From: Aridibacter famidurans | GTDB lineage: Bacteria; Acidobacteriota; Blastocatellia; Pyrinomonadales; Pyrinomonadaceae | Assembly (NCBI GenBank): GCA_024103495.1 | Contig: JAGFIQ010000126.1 | Span: 27,689 to 91,688, forward strand | DNA: 64,000 nt | Reading direction: 5' to 3' | In this document: piece by piece, positions 28,387 to 37,925 of the stretch | Numbering within the stretch: position 1 is the stretch's first letter | How the letters are laid out: every line of letters starts with the position of its first letter | Translations under genes and position numbers: made by a program | Notes under the pieces: generated by a model | The model's database searches: none | What the model was told of the DNA's origin: nothing | The model's input: the letters and a program-made list of their open reading frames with translations, nothing else

Positions 28387-29742
28387 CTATCGCGTCGGTC
28401 TAGGATACGCGACCGGGCTGCGGTATCCGTCCTTGTCCACCGCGCGGATCCCGAAGAACCAGTTGTCCTTCGACATATCGGCCATAGTGTAGCTAGTCAC
28501 GTTCCCTACATATTTCGAATTCGTCCAGAACGGCGCGGTCGTCTCGCGCCAGACTATCTCGTACCCCGCGATGTCAGCGGCCGAACTCGCAGCCCATTTC
28601 AGGTCCGTGTCGTTCGTCAGGCGGGTGAGGCTGATCCCGGCTTCCTTCGGGATCGGCGGGGCGAGCGCCATCGATGCGAGCGCGGCGACGTTCACTTTCG
28701 TCACGTTCGCGATGTAGCCGAAGTCGATGAACTCGGGCGTGTCGCCGTAGAAGACGCCGTCCTCGGTCCTTACGTTCTGGTGCTGGTGCGTGTAATCCTC
28801 GTGAGGTTCAGTGAACCTTACGGCCGGGTATCCGCGTTCGAGGAAGGGAATGTGATCGCCTCCGCGCAGATATCGGTCGCGCCGGTAGATCAGAGATACT
28901 TTGAAGTTGGGCGAGTAAAGATCGGCGGTTTCCTTGACGTATCTGCCGAGCTGTCGCGCCGCCGAATCGTTCTCGCCTCCGACGCTCCGACGGAGACCCG
29001 CCTCGCGTTCAGTCTCGTTCGAAGGTACGCCTTCAGCGAAAACTCGGACCGTGTTGCGGTCGGGACGGTCCTTGAATGTCTTCACGCCGCCGATGATGTC
29101 GTTCGTGAACATCGCCTCGATGTTCATCCCGGCCTTCTTCGCCTCTTCGGCGAAGTGTGTCGCGCCGAGCAGTCCCTGCTCCTCGCCCGCTACCGCCATA
29201 AAGATGATCGTCGCGTCGTAGCGCTTCTTCGACATTACGCGTGCCATCTCGATCACCGCCGACGTGCCGGAAGCGTCATCGTTCGCGCCGGGGGCGTCGC
29301 ATTCGCCGTCGCCGGGATCGGAGCACATCGAGTCGTAGTGGCCTGAAACTACGTAAACGCGGTCGGGATCCGTCGTTCCCTTCAGCGTCGCGATGACGTT
29401 CGTGATATTGATCGCTTTCGGAACGCGCGGTCTGGGCTCCTGAAGATACGTCTGGAGCCGGACATCGAGGCATCCGCCGCACGCTTTGGAGATACGCTTG
29501 AATTCTTCAAAGATCCAATCGCGGGCGGCCCCGATCCCCCGGTTCGGATCGTCCTGGGCGGAGTTGGTGTTACGTGTCCCGAAGGAAACGAGCTTGCGGT
29601 CGTATTCTTCGATCTTCGAAGCGGAGACATCTTTCAGAAGCCCGTTTATCAGATCGGTACGTTTTACCGGCGGAGCGGATTGTGGAAATGCAAGTACGGT
29701 AGCGAAGAGAAGAGAGCAAAGCGCGAAAAGGGCGAAACGCAT
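28387..29742 (-). CDS. Exported M28-family zinc peptidase with C-terminal FN3-like domain
   Basis: The 451-residue product has a signal peptide ending 'VLAFPQ'. The M28 catalytic part shows 'VYVVSGHYDSM' (first His and bridging region), 'GANDDASGTSAVIEMARV' (Asp ligand), 'MAVAGEEQGLLGA' (catalytic Glu-Glu) and 'RGGDHIPFLERGYPAVRFTE' (later ligand region; quoted in ≤20-residue form). The last ~90 residues look like a fibronectin type III domain ending in '..VDKDGYRSPVAYP'. It would act as a secreted aminopeptidase or related zinc peptidase on extracellular peptides. Repeats abut its stop. Confidence 0.9.
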   Translation of the reverse strand: MRFALFALCSLLFATVLAFPQSAPPVKRTDLINGLLKDVSASKIEEYDRKLVSFGTRNTNSAQDDPNRGIGAARDWIFEEFKRISKACGGCLDVRLQTYLQEPRPRVPKAINITNVIATLKGTTDPDRVYVVSGHYDSMCSDPGDGECDAPGANDDASGTSAVIEMARVMSKKRYDATIIFMAVAGEEQGLLGATHFAEEAKKAGMNIEAMFTNDIIGGVKTFKDRPDRNTVRVFAEGVPSNETEREAGLRRSVGGENDSAARQLGRYVKETADLYSPNFKVSLIYRRDRYLRGGDHIPFLERGYPAVRFTEPHEDYTHQHQNVRTEDGVFYGDTPEFIDFGYIANVTKVNVAALASMALAPPIPKEAGISLTRLTNDTDLKWAASSAADIAGYEIVWRETTAPFWTNSKYVGNVTSYTMADMSKDNWFFGIRAVDKDGYRSPVAYPRPTR

Positions 29743-29852
29743 AGATTGATTCCTCGGGATCGAAATATCGTGGGAAAGGGATTCTCGAGATTATAGACGA
29801 TTCGGGAGAAGAGGAGAAAAAGAGGGGGTAGAAAGACGATGGAGGATTGCCT

Positions 29853-29960
29853 CGGCGCCGCATGTTAATAGCAGGTCGGTAAGAGAATTCGCCCGGGCGC
29901 CATAGGCGCTGCATGTCAATAGCAATTCGGGAAAATAATGTCCCGGCGCCGCAGGCGTCG
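29853..29960. repeat. Dispersed GGCGCC-rich repeat pair
   Basis: Two related copies around GCATGTTAATAGCAGGTCGG and GCATGTCAATAGCAATTCGG are each preceded by GGCGCC-type palindromes and end with another GGCGCCGCAGGCG. It is related to a fragment near 23640. No coding potential. Confidence 0.65.
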
Positions 29961-29975
29961 AATAAAGATCACAAA

Positions 29976-29998
29976 TGAAAAACCCGGCCGAAGCCGGG
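29976..29998 (-). terminator. Rho-independent terminator of the sigma/anti-sigma operon
   Basis: CCCGGC and GCCGGG (29983-29988, 29993-29998) form a stem with a CGAA/TTCG tetraloop. On the minus strand it is followed by TTTTT. Confidence 0.85.
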
Positions 29999-30029
29999 AA
30001 ATTCGAAACCTGGAACCTGAAACCTGGAA

Positions 30030-31106
30030 CTAATCGATCCTGTACGCCTTCGATTTCCATACGACAACTACCGTACCTGTGAGCTTGTCCGTAATCTGCC
30101 GGAGGCCGCTGTCCAGTGCCCTGTATTCCGGGGACTTGCGCCGGACGTTCGTAGTCCGCTGTCCCTTGTATGCCGAGTCGTACCAGACGCCGTCCCTCTG
30201 TTCAAACGTCTTGCCGCTGACCTGGCGCTTCGCGCCCGCTTCCTTCTTCTGCGAAAGCGTGCCTAGTTCGGCCTTGTCCTTTCTTGCGGCGCGTCCCGCG
30301 GCGTCGTCAGGTTTTGCCGCCTCTGCGGCCTGTGCGACATTTCCTTCCTGACGCGCGTCCGCCGCAGGCGGGGGCGGAGCCGAGACTTTGGGTTCGTTGG
30401 CAAGCGCCACTTGATTCCCGGCTACAGCAGGGCGCGCGGCGTCTTCATCATCCGCGGCCACGTCTTCTCTTGCCCGTTCTTCACCGACCTTCCGGTCTGC
30501 GAATCCCTCATCGCGGGCCGGAGAAGAAGGTAAGCCGGGAGTTGCCAAGGTTGCGATATCGCTTTCGGCTTCAGGGGACGCGGCGTTCGCATTTGCCGAC
30601 AAACTGTTGCTGTCGGCGAGCTTTTCTTCCACTATGTTGGTCGATGCTTCAGGAATCTGTTCCGCGGATTCCGAAGAACTCGAGTTCGTGTTGCTCATCG
30701 CTACGGAATCACCCCCTGGGCCAAGGTTGCGGAACAGGGACACCGCGAAGAATCCCGCCATAAGCACGACAAGGACTCCCATCACCGCCGCGAGCCCGCG
30801 AATCGAGAAGAGCTTTTTGTACCAGGGGATCTCGAAGCTTATTGCCGCTCCGGCCGCCGTTTCGGGTTCGGACGCTTCCTCGGCCCGATTCAGGATCACC
30901 ACGTTCGAAAGGACCGTCCTGCAGCGCGAGCAGTCGGCGAGATGGGACATCACGCGCGCCTTAGCCTTATCTGGCAAAGCGTTCTCGGCGAAAACGGCTA
31001 TCTCGTCAGCGTCAACGTGCCCGCCGGCGGTCTGAGCCGCGTTCGCTTCCGTCTTCGCGAGTCTGCGAAGAAGGCTGTCTATCTCGATGTCGTGGTCCTT
31101 GATCAT
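30030..31106 (-). CDS. zf-HC2 anti-sigma-like single-pass membrane protein
   Basis: The 358-residue product has an N-terminal zinc-finger segment ('VMSHLADCSRCRTVL', with upstream His in 'GGHVDADE'), as in anti-sigma factors that hold ECF sigma factors at the membrane. One transmembrane helix follows (~110-132, 'AAVMGVLVVLMAGFFAVSLF'). The outer part is long, Ala/Ser/Glu-rich and probably disordered. Its last 60 residues are conserved-looking ('RTTNVRRKSPEYRALDSGL'). The gene lies 23 bases after the sigma factor stop, the expected order for a sigma/anti-sigma pair. Confidence 0.88.
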   Translation of the reverse strand: MIKDHDIEIDSLLRRLAKTEANAAQTAGGHVDADEIAVFAENALPDKAKARVMSHLADCSRCRTVLSNVVILNRAEEASEPETAAGAAISFEIPWYKKLFSIRGLAAVMGVLVVLMAGFFAVSLFRNLGPGGDSVAMSNTNSSSSESAEQIPEASTNIVEEKLADSNSLSANANAASPEAESDIATLATPGLPSSPARDEGFADRKVGEERAREDVAADDEDAARPAVAGNQVALANEPKVSAPPPPAADARQEGNVAQAAEAAKPDDAAGRAARKDKAELGTLSQKKEAGAKRQVSGKTFEQRDGVWYDSAYKGQRTTNVRRKSPEYRALDSGLRQITDKLTGTVVVVWKSKAYRID

Positions 31107-31129
31107 CTAACTTTGGTGAGTTATGTCTG

Positions 31130-32107
31130 CTAAAAATGCAGGCTGTGAACGCTTCCCGCCAAGATGTCTTGCACCGCGCCTGCGATCACCAGCAAAACGA
31201 ACATCTTCTCGATGCTTATCCCCAACTTTTCCGCCGAGTCCGAAAGGTACCGCTTAACCTCATTCTCGCTCCAGCCGTGCTTTTCAGCGAGCGCTTTTTC
31301 GACAACCTTCCTTAACTTCGTCTGGACCCGTGAGATCTTTCGGCTCGCCGTCGCTTCGTGATAACCGAACATATCGGCGATCTCCTGAAGTATAAGCCCG
31401 TCGTAGTAATAGAGTTTCATCACGAGCTTCTCTTCGTCATTCAGGTCCTCGACCGCGCGCATAAGCGCCTCCATAATGTCTTCCTGAGCTTCGGATTCAC
31501 CGTAGATCTCCTCCGGCGTATCGGCGGTCGAAACGACGGCCTTGAAATCGGTCCTTTCCGAGGATTCCCTGGCGAGATTCTCGAACACGCGGTCTTCTTC
31601 GACCTGCACTACCCTCTTCATCTTACGGTATTCGTCGATCGCGAGTTGGTTCGTTACCGCACGGAGCCAGCCTCCGAGGCTGCCTTTGCCGGAGTAATAC
31701 GAGAGTTTTCCCTTGGTCTTTCCTTCCTTGTCCAATTTCAGCCCGTGGAGCTCCGCCCAGATCGATCCCGCGAGGTCTTCGGCGTCCTCGCGGTTTTTGC
31801 AGAAGTTCCACGCGGCGGATTTCACGGTCGAATCGAAATTGATCACAAGATCGCCCCAGGCGGTCTCGTCGCCTCGTTCGCAGGCGATGATCAGGCACAG
31901 GTCGTCGGCGTGAAGGGAATCGATGAACTCGATGATCTCCGGATGCCCCGCGTCCGGATCGTCCCGCAGAAGATATTTTTCAACACCGTCGGCGATGCGG
32001 ACGAAAATGTCCTCCGCTTTCAGCCCGCGCGGGTTCTCGGCGCGCGCGATCAGCCTCGCGGCGGCTTCTTCGATGGTGGGCTGGAATTTTGGAGCGATGG
32101 AGGTCAT
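31130..32107 (-). CDS. ECF-type RNA polymerase sigma factor with N- and C-terminal extensions
   Basis: The 325-residue product is longer than a typical ECF factor. It has ~80 extra N-terminal residues, then sigma region 2 ('LVINFDSTVKSAAWNFCKNREDAEDLAGSIW', here 'NREDAEDLAGSIWAEL'), and region 4 ('LNDEEKLVMKLYYYDGLILQEIADMFG' shortened to 'LQEIADMFGYHEATASRKI', a helix-turn-helix). A hydrophobic C-terminal segment ('IEKMFVLLVIAGAVQDILAG') could anchor it or contact the anti-sigma factor encoded next. It would direct transcription of an unknown regulon in response to envelope signals. Confidence 0.88.
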   Translation of the reverse strand: MTSIAPKFQPTIEEAAARLIARAENPRGLKAEDIFVRIADGVEKYLLRDDPDAGHPEIIEFIDSLHADDLCLIIACERGDETAWGDLVINFDSTVKSAAWNFCKNREDAEDLAGSIWAELHGLKLDKEGKTKGKLSYYSGKGSLGGWLRAVTNQLAIDEYRKMKRVVQVEEDRVFENLARESSERTDFKAVVSTADTPEEIYGESEAQEDIMEALMRAVEDLNDEEKLVMKLYYYDGLILQEIADMFGYHEATASRKISRVQTKLRKVVEKALAEKHGWSENEVKRYLSDSAEKLGISIEKMFVLLVIAGAVQDILAGSVHSLHF

Positions 32108-32444
32108 CTGCGACGGGGAAATCTTAACATTCTTCGAAGTGAGCGGTAAGCCGTGAGCAGTGAGCTGTTTAGCGGCGGGCTTGCCCGCATCGTGCGCGTT
32201 GGACAGGGAGAGGCAAGCGGTGTCAGTAGCCCGACCGTCAGGGAGGGCGAAAATCGGGACTGAGATGAAAGGATAGAGGACTGAGGACTTTGGTATTCAG
32301 GTCGAGGTCTTTAACGGAAGACTTCTATCGGATAATCCTCGATATGCTATTTTATCTGCACTTTAATCAAGCATTTACTACTTTTCTCCTTGTCGTGGTC
32401 ATGTCGTCCGGAACTTCAGAAAGTAGTTTGTGTCTTCGGCATAT
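32108..32444. other. Intergenic region with left 30-bp inverted repeat arm
   Basis: It contains repeat fragments (GTGAGCAGTGAGCTGTTTAG at about 32155-32174, shared inverted with 35430-35452) and the exact 30-base arm at 32220-32249 that recurs inverted at 33804-33833. No gene is seen. Confidence 0.6.
32220..32249 (+). repeat. Left arm of a perfect 30-bp inverted repeat
   Basis: The sequence GTGTCAGTAGCCCGACCGTC plus AGGGAGGGCG is repeated exactly in reverse complement at 33804-33833. Together the arms enclose the multi-TonB-domain gene. Confidence 0.95.
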
Positions 32445-33737
32445 ATGAGAAAAAGAATTCCAATCCTGGTACTTGCTGCAATCGTAGTCTTGCTCGGAAT
32501 TTCCAATGTAAATGCGCAGATCGATCTCGGCGGGATCGAACCGAGGCCATTCACGATCATTGCCTACGATTGCATAGGATGTGAGGGCCAGGCTGAGAGG
32601 CTTCCGGTCCCCGAATATGGGTATGTGGGTTTCGGGGCACACGAGTGGACAGGATTCGTCCAAGTGGCGGTGTCCGTTGATAAAGACGGAAAAGTGACTT
32701 TTGCAAATGCGATTTCTGGGCACACTTTTTTTCGCATAAGATTTGAGGATGCAGTGCGAAAGGCACGATTCAAGCCATTAGATCGGGTAGCTAGTGGTAT
32801 GCGGCACAAGATGATAATCAAGTATCTCGTAATCGGGAAACTCGGCCTGGAGCCGCTGGACGATGCCGGTCTCAAACTGGGGATCATTAATGGTCTTGCG
32901 ACCGAGCTTCCCTCGCCCGAAATGAGTGCCGAGGCGAAAAAAGTGTGTGCCAATGGGACAGTAGACATAAGGGTGACTTTAGACGAAGAGGGGAATGTAA
33001 TATCTGCGACTCCTCTTAGCGGGGATCCTCTCCTTGTCGCGGAATCTGTCGATACGGCAAAACGCTCAAAATTCCAGAATCAGAGTCACATCTCAGTAAA
33101 TGAGGGCATGATTCGATACACCTATCCACTTCCAGAGAAGTGCAGATCGACCGGCGACCCAGGACTTTCGATTACGGCTGGAATCACGGCCCCGAGGGTT
33201 CCGGATGATTGCGAATGTGGAGGGAAAGTACGAGTGGACGTTATTGTTGACCCAAGTAATAGCAGACCAGTGCGAGCGAGAGCAATTTCAGGGCTCCCTC
33301 TCTTGCGGCCTTTTGCGGAGGAGGCAGCAATGACCGGAAGCTACACACTGAGTTCGAGCTTTGGGCTCCCTGGACTCTTGAAGCATACCGTCACCATCGC
33401 TTTCTCAGATTCAACTCCCCCTACAAACAAAACAGACTGCAAGAAAGTCGGTACTGTTGGCCACTACCCGCCAGGGACGAAGCCGATAGAGAAAAGCGAA
33501 CCGGTGTTTTCCGAAGTAAAGATGAGGGAGAATGCAGGCGATACGGTTAACGTGGTCGTCCTCGTCAATGAGGATGGCGTCGTCGCAACTGCCCAGGCAG
33601 TGAGCGGGAATCCTACCCTGCATGAGCCTGCAGAGAAGGCGGCGATGAAATTCAGATGGAAACCGCATTTGATCGGAGGTTGTCCCGTGCGGGTTAGGAC
33701 AGTGATAGTGTTTCAAGTCAGCGACGAGCACGAATGA
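32445..33737 (+). CDS. Exported protein with about four TonB C-terminal-like domains
   Basis: I choose the ATG at 32445 (430 residues), which starts 'MRKRIPILVLAAIVVLL', a signal peptide ending 'VNA|Q'. The rest repeats a TonB-C pattern about four times: 'VQVAVSVDKDGKVTFANAISG', 'DIRVTLDEEGNVISATPLSG', 'VRVDVIVDPSNSRPVRARAISG' and 'NVVVLVNEDGVVATAQAVSG' (each quoted as its core strand pair). There is no N-terminal TonB transmembrane or proline-rich part, so it is not a normal energy transducer. Base composition is more AT-rich than its neighbours and perfect 30-bp inverted repeats flank it, which suggests transfer. Confidence 0.8.
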   Translation: MRKRIPILVLAAIVVLLGISNVNAQIDLGGIEPRPFTIIAYDCIGCEGQAERLPVPEYGYVGFGAHEWTGFVQVAVSVDKDGKVTFANAISGHTFFRIRFEDAVRKARFKPLDRVASGMRHKMIIKYLVIGKLGLEPLDDAGLKLGIINGLATELPSPEMSAEAKKVCANGTVDIRVTLDEEGNVISATPLSGDPLLVAESVDTAKRSKFQNQSHISVNEGMIRYTYPLPEKCRSTGDPGLSITAGITAPRVPDDCECGGKVRVDVIVDPSNSRPVRARAISGLPLLRPFAEEAAMTGSYTLSSSFGLPGLLKHTVTIAFSDSTPPTNKTDCKKVGTVGHYPPGTKPIEKSEPVFSEVKMRENAGDTVNVVVLVNEDGVVATAQAVSGNPTLHEPAEKAAMKFRWKPHLIGGCPVRVRTVIVFQVSDEHE

Positions 33738-33803
33738 AATCCCTCAATCCGGTTTAGTCCGAACGCAAGCCTCAAATAGGCGGCGGTTAAACGGGACTAT
33801 TTA

Positions 33804-33833
33804 CGCCCTCCCTGACGGTCGGGCTACTGACAC
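33804..33833 (-). repeat. Right arm of the perfect 30-bp inverted repeat
   Basis: Exact reverse complement of 32220-32249. It lies 66 bases after the stop of the multi-TonB-domain gene. Confidence 0.95.
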
Positions 33834-33881
33834 GGCTCACTGCACACGATGCGGACAAGCCCTGCCCCTACAATCGATTCA

Positions 33882-34925
33882 TCACCCCCGCAGGCTCTTC
33901 CGCAGGAACGAGATGATCTTGTAGCCGTCGAGATATACCCACGGTTTCTCACCGAGCGTGTAGTGCCCGCACGGGATGACCGTCTCGTCGTGCTCGATGC
34001 CGCGCTCATTCAGCGCTTTCATAGTGTTGCGGGATAGGTCCACCGGGAATGACAGGTCGTAAAGAGTGTAGATGTAACGCTGCGGCCTTGGCGGGAGCGC
34101 CGCGAGCTTGTCCAGATACGCGAACGGCGAGATCGGCTTCCAGCACTCACGCAGGTCCTCAAGTGAAATGCCGGTTTCGAGCCCTTCCTTCACGTGATAG
34201 GTCGAAAGGCCTCTCCAGACCACATCGGAGACGTAGCCCGAAACGTGATTGAACACCGCCGACTTGATGGTCTCATCGTGCACGAACGCGAGGAACGCCA
34301 CGCACGACCCGATGCTGGTCCCGACCACTCCAACCTCTTCGTACCCTTGTTGATACAGCCAACGGACCGACGCAAGCGTGTCGAGGACCGACTGCCGCAC
34401 GGACTGGATCGTGCGGCCTATGTTCGGCGAGACGAGATGATCGGCGCGCTCCAGCTCCGGCGGCATCCTTTCCTCGTGATACGGAAGCGTGAGCCGCAGT
34501 GCCGAAACGCCGAAGCGCTGAAGATTCGTGCAGAGGTTAAGATAGCTTCCTTCGCGCGCGTTCCAGTGCGGGAGCACGACCGCCGCCGCGCGTTTGTCGC
34601 CTTCGACCGCGAAAAGCCTCGCGTGGGCTATGTTGTTCTCTTCCGACGGAGTCTCGACCGCGCTTCGCCAGGAAACGTATCTGCTTCCTTCAATTCCCTG
34701 AGGATCCGGGGACCCTTCGGAAAATTCGGGTTCCGGACCCAGGGAGAAATACTCGTCGCTCGATTCGACGGAAACTTGCGAGTGCCTTCGGAAAAACTCG
34801 AGCGGATCGGTCCCGTTGGGCGAGCCTTCTACAAACTCAGTACCCCATTCGAACGGCCTCACGATACGGTTGTCGTTCAGCATCGCGAGTTGGCGTTCGC
34901 GTTTATGTATCAGGCGCTTGATCAT
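33882..34925 (-). CDS. Alpha/beta hydrolase, ABHD18-like
   Basis: The 347-residue product has an alpha/beta-hydrolase core with the nucleophile elbow 'GVVGTSIGSCVAFLA' (GxSxG, Ser in 'TSIGS'), a preceding 'RAAAVVLPHWNAREGSY' oxyanion strand, and a late 'IPCGHYTLGEKPW' that provides the catalytic His. The pattern fits the ABHD18-type family of unknown substrate. It is the last gene of a minus-strand run that includes an ABC exporter. Confidence 0.82.
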   Translation of the reverse strand: MIKRLIHKRERQLAMLNDNRIVRPFEWGTEFVEGSPNGTDPLEFFRRHSQVSVESSDEYFSLGPEPEFSEGSPDPQGIEGSRYVSWRSAVETPSEENNIAHARLFAVEGDKRAAAVVLPHWNAREGSYLNLCTNLQRFGVSALRLTLPYHEERMPPELERADHLVSPNIGRTIQSVRQSVLDTLASVRWLYQQGYEEVGVVGTSIGSCVAFLAFVHDETIKSAVFNHVSGYVSDVVWRGLSTYHVKEGLETGISLEDLRECWKPISPFAYLDKLAALPPRPQRYIYTLYDLSFPVDLSRNTMKALNERGIEHDETVIPCGHYTLGEKPWVYLDGYKIISFLRKSLRG

Positions 34926-34929
34926 CTAC

Positions 34930-35382
34930 TTAAAGCTTTTTCCCGTAGCTCGCGTCCATCAGTCTGGTCCTTGAAGGGAAATGGAGCGCCATTCCCGCCA
35001 TCCCTGCGGCGATGAACACGATGAAGTACTGGTATGAGAAAGCGAATCCGAGCACGAGCCCGAAGGCCGAGGCGGCCTCGCACATCGCGCAGGATACAAG
35101 CATTCCGGTCTGCACAAGGGCCGGCTGCTGCTCGTCGACCGCCCGTTTGTAGAAAGTGGAACTGATAACGAACGAGGCTCCGATGGCCATAAGGCTCACG
35201 AGCGCCAGCGCGAGGACGATCGGCGGATCGTCGCCCAGGACCGGCTTCGCTAGATCGAACCGAAGAAGCTCCGGCTTTGCGACGAAAGCGGCGATGATGA
35301 AGACGACCTGTGATGACATCAATGCCAGCCAGATCATCGACATCGTCTTGTGCATTACCTCGATGTTCGGTTTGTTTTGCAT
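34930..35382 (-). CDS. Four-helix inner-membrane protein of unknown function
   Basis: The 150-residue product has hydrophobic segments at about 15-35, 53-73, 88-110 and 113-135 and a basic C-terminus. No family motif is recognised. It starts after a 71-base repeat-bearing gap downstream of the ABC exporter, and its stop is four bases before the hydrolase gene, so it is likely co-transcribed. Confidence 0.65.
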   Translation of the reverse strand: MQNKPNIEVMHKTMSMIWLALMSSQVVFIIAAFVAKPELLRFDLAKPVLGDDPPIVLALALVSLMAIGASFVISSTFYKRAVDEQQPALVQTGMLVSCAMCEAASAFGLVLGFAFSYQYFIVFIAAGMAGMALHFPSRTRLMDASYGKKL

Positions 35383-35453
35383 AAGCGATATGTTCGCGCT
35401 TCGCGCTCAATGCAGCGCAGAGCGCTGCTCTAAACAGCTCACCGCTCACTGAC
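35383..35453. repeat. Repeat element directly after the ABC exporter gene
   Basis: It contains CGCTTCGCGCTCAATGCAGC, CGCTGCTCTAAACAGC and CTCACCGCTCACTGACC, which recur in other gaps (23555, 32155 and 28300). It abuts the exporter stop codon. Confidence 0.6.
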
Positions 35454-37220
35454 CTACTCCGTCGCCTCGATCTCCTCCTCCAGAAGCTGACGCTGGTACA
35501 GATCCGCGTACTCGCCGTTCAGCGCGAGCAGTTCGTCGTGTGTGCCCCGTTCGATGATCTCGCCGTCCTGCATCACGCATATCAGGTCCGCGTCCCTGAT
35601 CGTCGAGATCCTGTGCGAAACGATCACCGTCGTTCGGCCGGAGCGAATGTCCCTGAGTTCGTGCAAGATGTTCTCCTCTGTCAGAGTGTCCACGGCAGAG
35701 AGCGAATCGTCGAGGATCAATATCCTCGGATCGCGCATCACCGCGCGGGCGATCGCCGTCCTCTGCTTTTGCCCGCCGGAAAGCGTGATACCGCGCTCGC
35801 CGACAAGTTGTTTGTACTTGTTCGGGAACTCTTTTATGTCCTCCGCGAGCCCCGCGACCGCGGCAGCCTTTTCGACCGTAAGTCGCGACTTTCCGTTGCC
35901 GGAGTGGCCGTTCTCAAGCTCTTTCACCCCGAATGCGATGTTCGATTCGATAGTGTTGCTGAAAAGGAACGTCTCCTGCTGGACGAAGCCTATCGCGCCT
36001 CGAAGCTGCTCGAGCGGGAACCGCCTCACGGGAATGTCGTCGACCAGCACGGTTCCGTCGTCCGCTTCGATTATCCTCGGTATCAGGCTCACAAGCGTCG
36101 ATTTCCCGCTGCCGGTTTTGCCGACGAGAGCGACCGTTTCGCCCGCTTCGATCACGAGGTTGATGTCGCGCAAAGTCGGCTCGTCCTCGTACGCGAAGTT
36201 CAGGTTCCGGAACTCGATCTTGCCCTTTATCTTCGGCTGTTCGCGCACGTCCGGCGCGTCCTTGATCGCGGGCTCGGTCTCGAGGATCGCGTTGAAACGC
36301 TTCAGGCTCGCCGTCCCGCGCTGGTACAAGTTGACGACGTATCCAAGTGCGATCAGGTACCAGATCATTCTTTGCAGGTAAAGGATGAACGACGTGAACT
36401 CGCCGGCGGTGATCTCGCCCCGGACCGCCATCGGAACGCCCACGGCGACGATGATCACAAAGCTGAGACCGATGAAGAAGAAGAGCAGAGGCCGCATCGC
36501 GGCCGCAAACTTCACGAGGTTGATGTTCTTGTCCGCGTATTCCGTGTTCAGCTTCTGGAACTCGCCGATCTCCGAATCTTCCTGCGTGTAGGCCCTTATC
36601 ACCCTCGCCCCGTTCAAATTCTCCTGCGCCCGCGCCGTGATGCCGGAGAAAAACTCCTGGATCTTTTCGAAACGCGTGTGGATCTGCTGGCCCAGGAACT
36701 TTACGGTCAGTGAAACGAACGGCAGAGGTATCAGCAGAAACAGCGTGAGCTTTACCGAGATCCCGAACATTATCGGCAGGACGACCGCGAGCGCGAAGAC
36801 CGCCTGGAACGAATAGAGGATCATCGGACCGACGATCTGGCGCACCGCGCCGAGGTCATTCGTCGCCCTCGCCATAAGGTCGCCGACGCGCGTGTTGCTG
36901 AAATACTCGAGCGGCTGGTGGACAAGCGCGTCGTAGAAATCGCGGCGCATGTCGTACTCGATGTGCCGCGAGGCATTGATCAGAAGCCGCCTCTGAAGAA
37001 ACAGGAAAGAAGACCCGACCGCGCTGACAACTATGATCGCGAGCGGATAGTATATGACCTTGTTCCAGGTAACTTCCGAGCTCAGCTCGTCGATCGCCAT
37101 TCCGACGATATACGGTACAAGCAGGTTAAAGACCATCCCGAACAGAATGCACAGCACGCCGAAGACTATGCTGGACAAGTACGGTCGGAAGTACCTCACG
37201 AATTTCCTAAGTTCTTCCAT
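35454..37220 (-). CDS. ABC exporter half-transporter (fused permease-ATPase, MsbA-like)
   Basis: The 588-residue protein has six transmembrane segments (~20-320) and a C-terminal nucleotide-binding domain. Walker A is '[15 protein letters not shown]', the Q-loop lies near '[12 protein letters not shown]', the signature is '[16 protein letters not shown]', Walker B is '[13 protein letters not shown]' and the H-loop is '[10 protein letters not shown]'. It would dimerise to export lipids, peptides or drugs. The start directly follows the stop of the upstream lipoprotein gene with no gap, so it is part of an operon with two lipoproteins. Cargo unknown. Confidence 0.94.
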   Translation of the reverse strand: MEELRKFVRYFRPYLSSIVFGVLCILFGMVFNLLVPYIVGMAIDELSSEVTWNKVIYYPLAIIVVSAVGSSFLFLQRRLLINASRHIEYDMRRDFYDALVHQPLEYFSNTRVGDLMARATNDLGAVRQIVGPMILYSFQAVFALAVVLPIMFGISVKLTLFLLIPLPFVSLTVKFLGQQIHTRFEKIQEFFSGITARAQENLNGARVIRAYTQEDSEIGEFQKLNTEYADKNINLVKFAAAMRPLLFFFIGLSFVIIVAVGVPMAVRGEITAGEFTSFILYLQRMIWYLIALGYVVNLYQRGTASLKRFNAILETEPAIKDAPDVREQPKIKGKIEFRNLNFAYEDEPTLRDINLVIEAGETVALVGKTGSGKSTLVSLIPRIIEADDGTVLVDDIPVRRFPLEQLRGAIGFVQQETFLFSNTIESNIAFGVKELENGHSGNGKSRLTVEKAAAVAGLAEDIKEFPNKYKQLVGERGITLSGGQKQRTAIARAVMRDPRILILDDSLSAVDTLTEENILHELRDIRSGRTTVIVSHRISTIRDADLICVMQDGEIIERGTHDELLALNGEYADLYQRQLLEEEIEATE

Positions 37221-37925
37221 TTACTGTCTTTTCGGTGTCACCTTCTTGTAATGATGGGGTATCTCGAATCTGCCCTTGCCCGCCTTCAGAGAGAATCTCT
37301 TGATGTTGCGCCTGACGAACACCTCGCCGAAATCACCCGAAGCGGTCGTGTCCTGCCTCACCGTGCGCTCGAGTTCGGGATCGTAGTAAATGTACCTCGT
37401 GACGCCTTCATCGCCGGGCAGCCAGACCGAGTACTGGTCAATGCCGTCCGCGGACGAGACCCTTTCGAAATCTGCCAGTTCCTGATCGAAGAGCACCAGT
37501 ATGCCGCCGACCATTGAGTGGATCCGTTCCTCGTCGCTTTGGTAATCGCTCTCGTTGGCCGTCCATTCGACGTACGCTCTCGTCCGACGGTCGAGCAGGT
37601 ACGATTCCTCTCTTGAAAGCCGAAGGACCGCGCGTTCATTCGGCTCTCCGTAGTTGGTAACAAGCAGTATCCGCTTGCCGCTTTTTGCGATCAGGTGTGG
37701 CGTAGTACTCTGCACGTTTCCGTCGGTGAAGCTAACGAGTGTGACCTCGGCCTCGAATTCCTCTGGGAGCTCCGAACCGAACGTGAATCTCGGAGCATCG
37801 GACGGCTGCCCGGTTCCGAATCCCTCGCGATCTGACCCGGGGCCGCCGCAGGAAGCAAGGACCAAGAGCAGGACGACAAGTACGAGTTTTCCGGCGCCTT
37901 CAACGGTCATAGCCCTCTCGTTCAC
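37221..37925 (-). CDS. Lipoprotein of unknown function (paralogue of the upstream gene)
   Basis: The 234-residue product has a lipobox 'LLVLASC' that would be cleaved and lipid-modified. The GTG start at 37925 overlaps the stop of the preceding gene (GTGA); an ATG five codons later is also possible. The body is beta-rich ('FEAEVTLVSFTDGNVQSTT', 'YIYYDPELERTVR') and resembles the neighbouring lipoprotein, so the two probably arose by duplication. They may be periplasmic accessory proteins of the ABC exporter. Confidence 0.75.
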   Translation of the reverse strand: MNERAMTVEGAGKLVLVVLLLVLASCGGPGSDREGFGTGQPSDAPRFTFGSELPEEFEAEVTLVSFTDGNVQSTTPHLIAKSGKRILLVTNYGEPNERAVLRLSREESYLLDRRTRAYVEWTANESDYQSDEERIHSMVGGILVLFDQELADFERVSSADGIDQYSVWLPGDEGVTRYIYYDPELERTVRQDTTASGDFGEVFVRRNIKRFSLKAGKGRFEIPHHYKKVTPKRQ

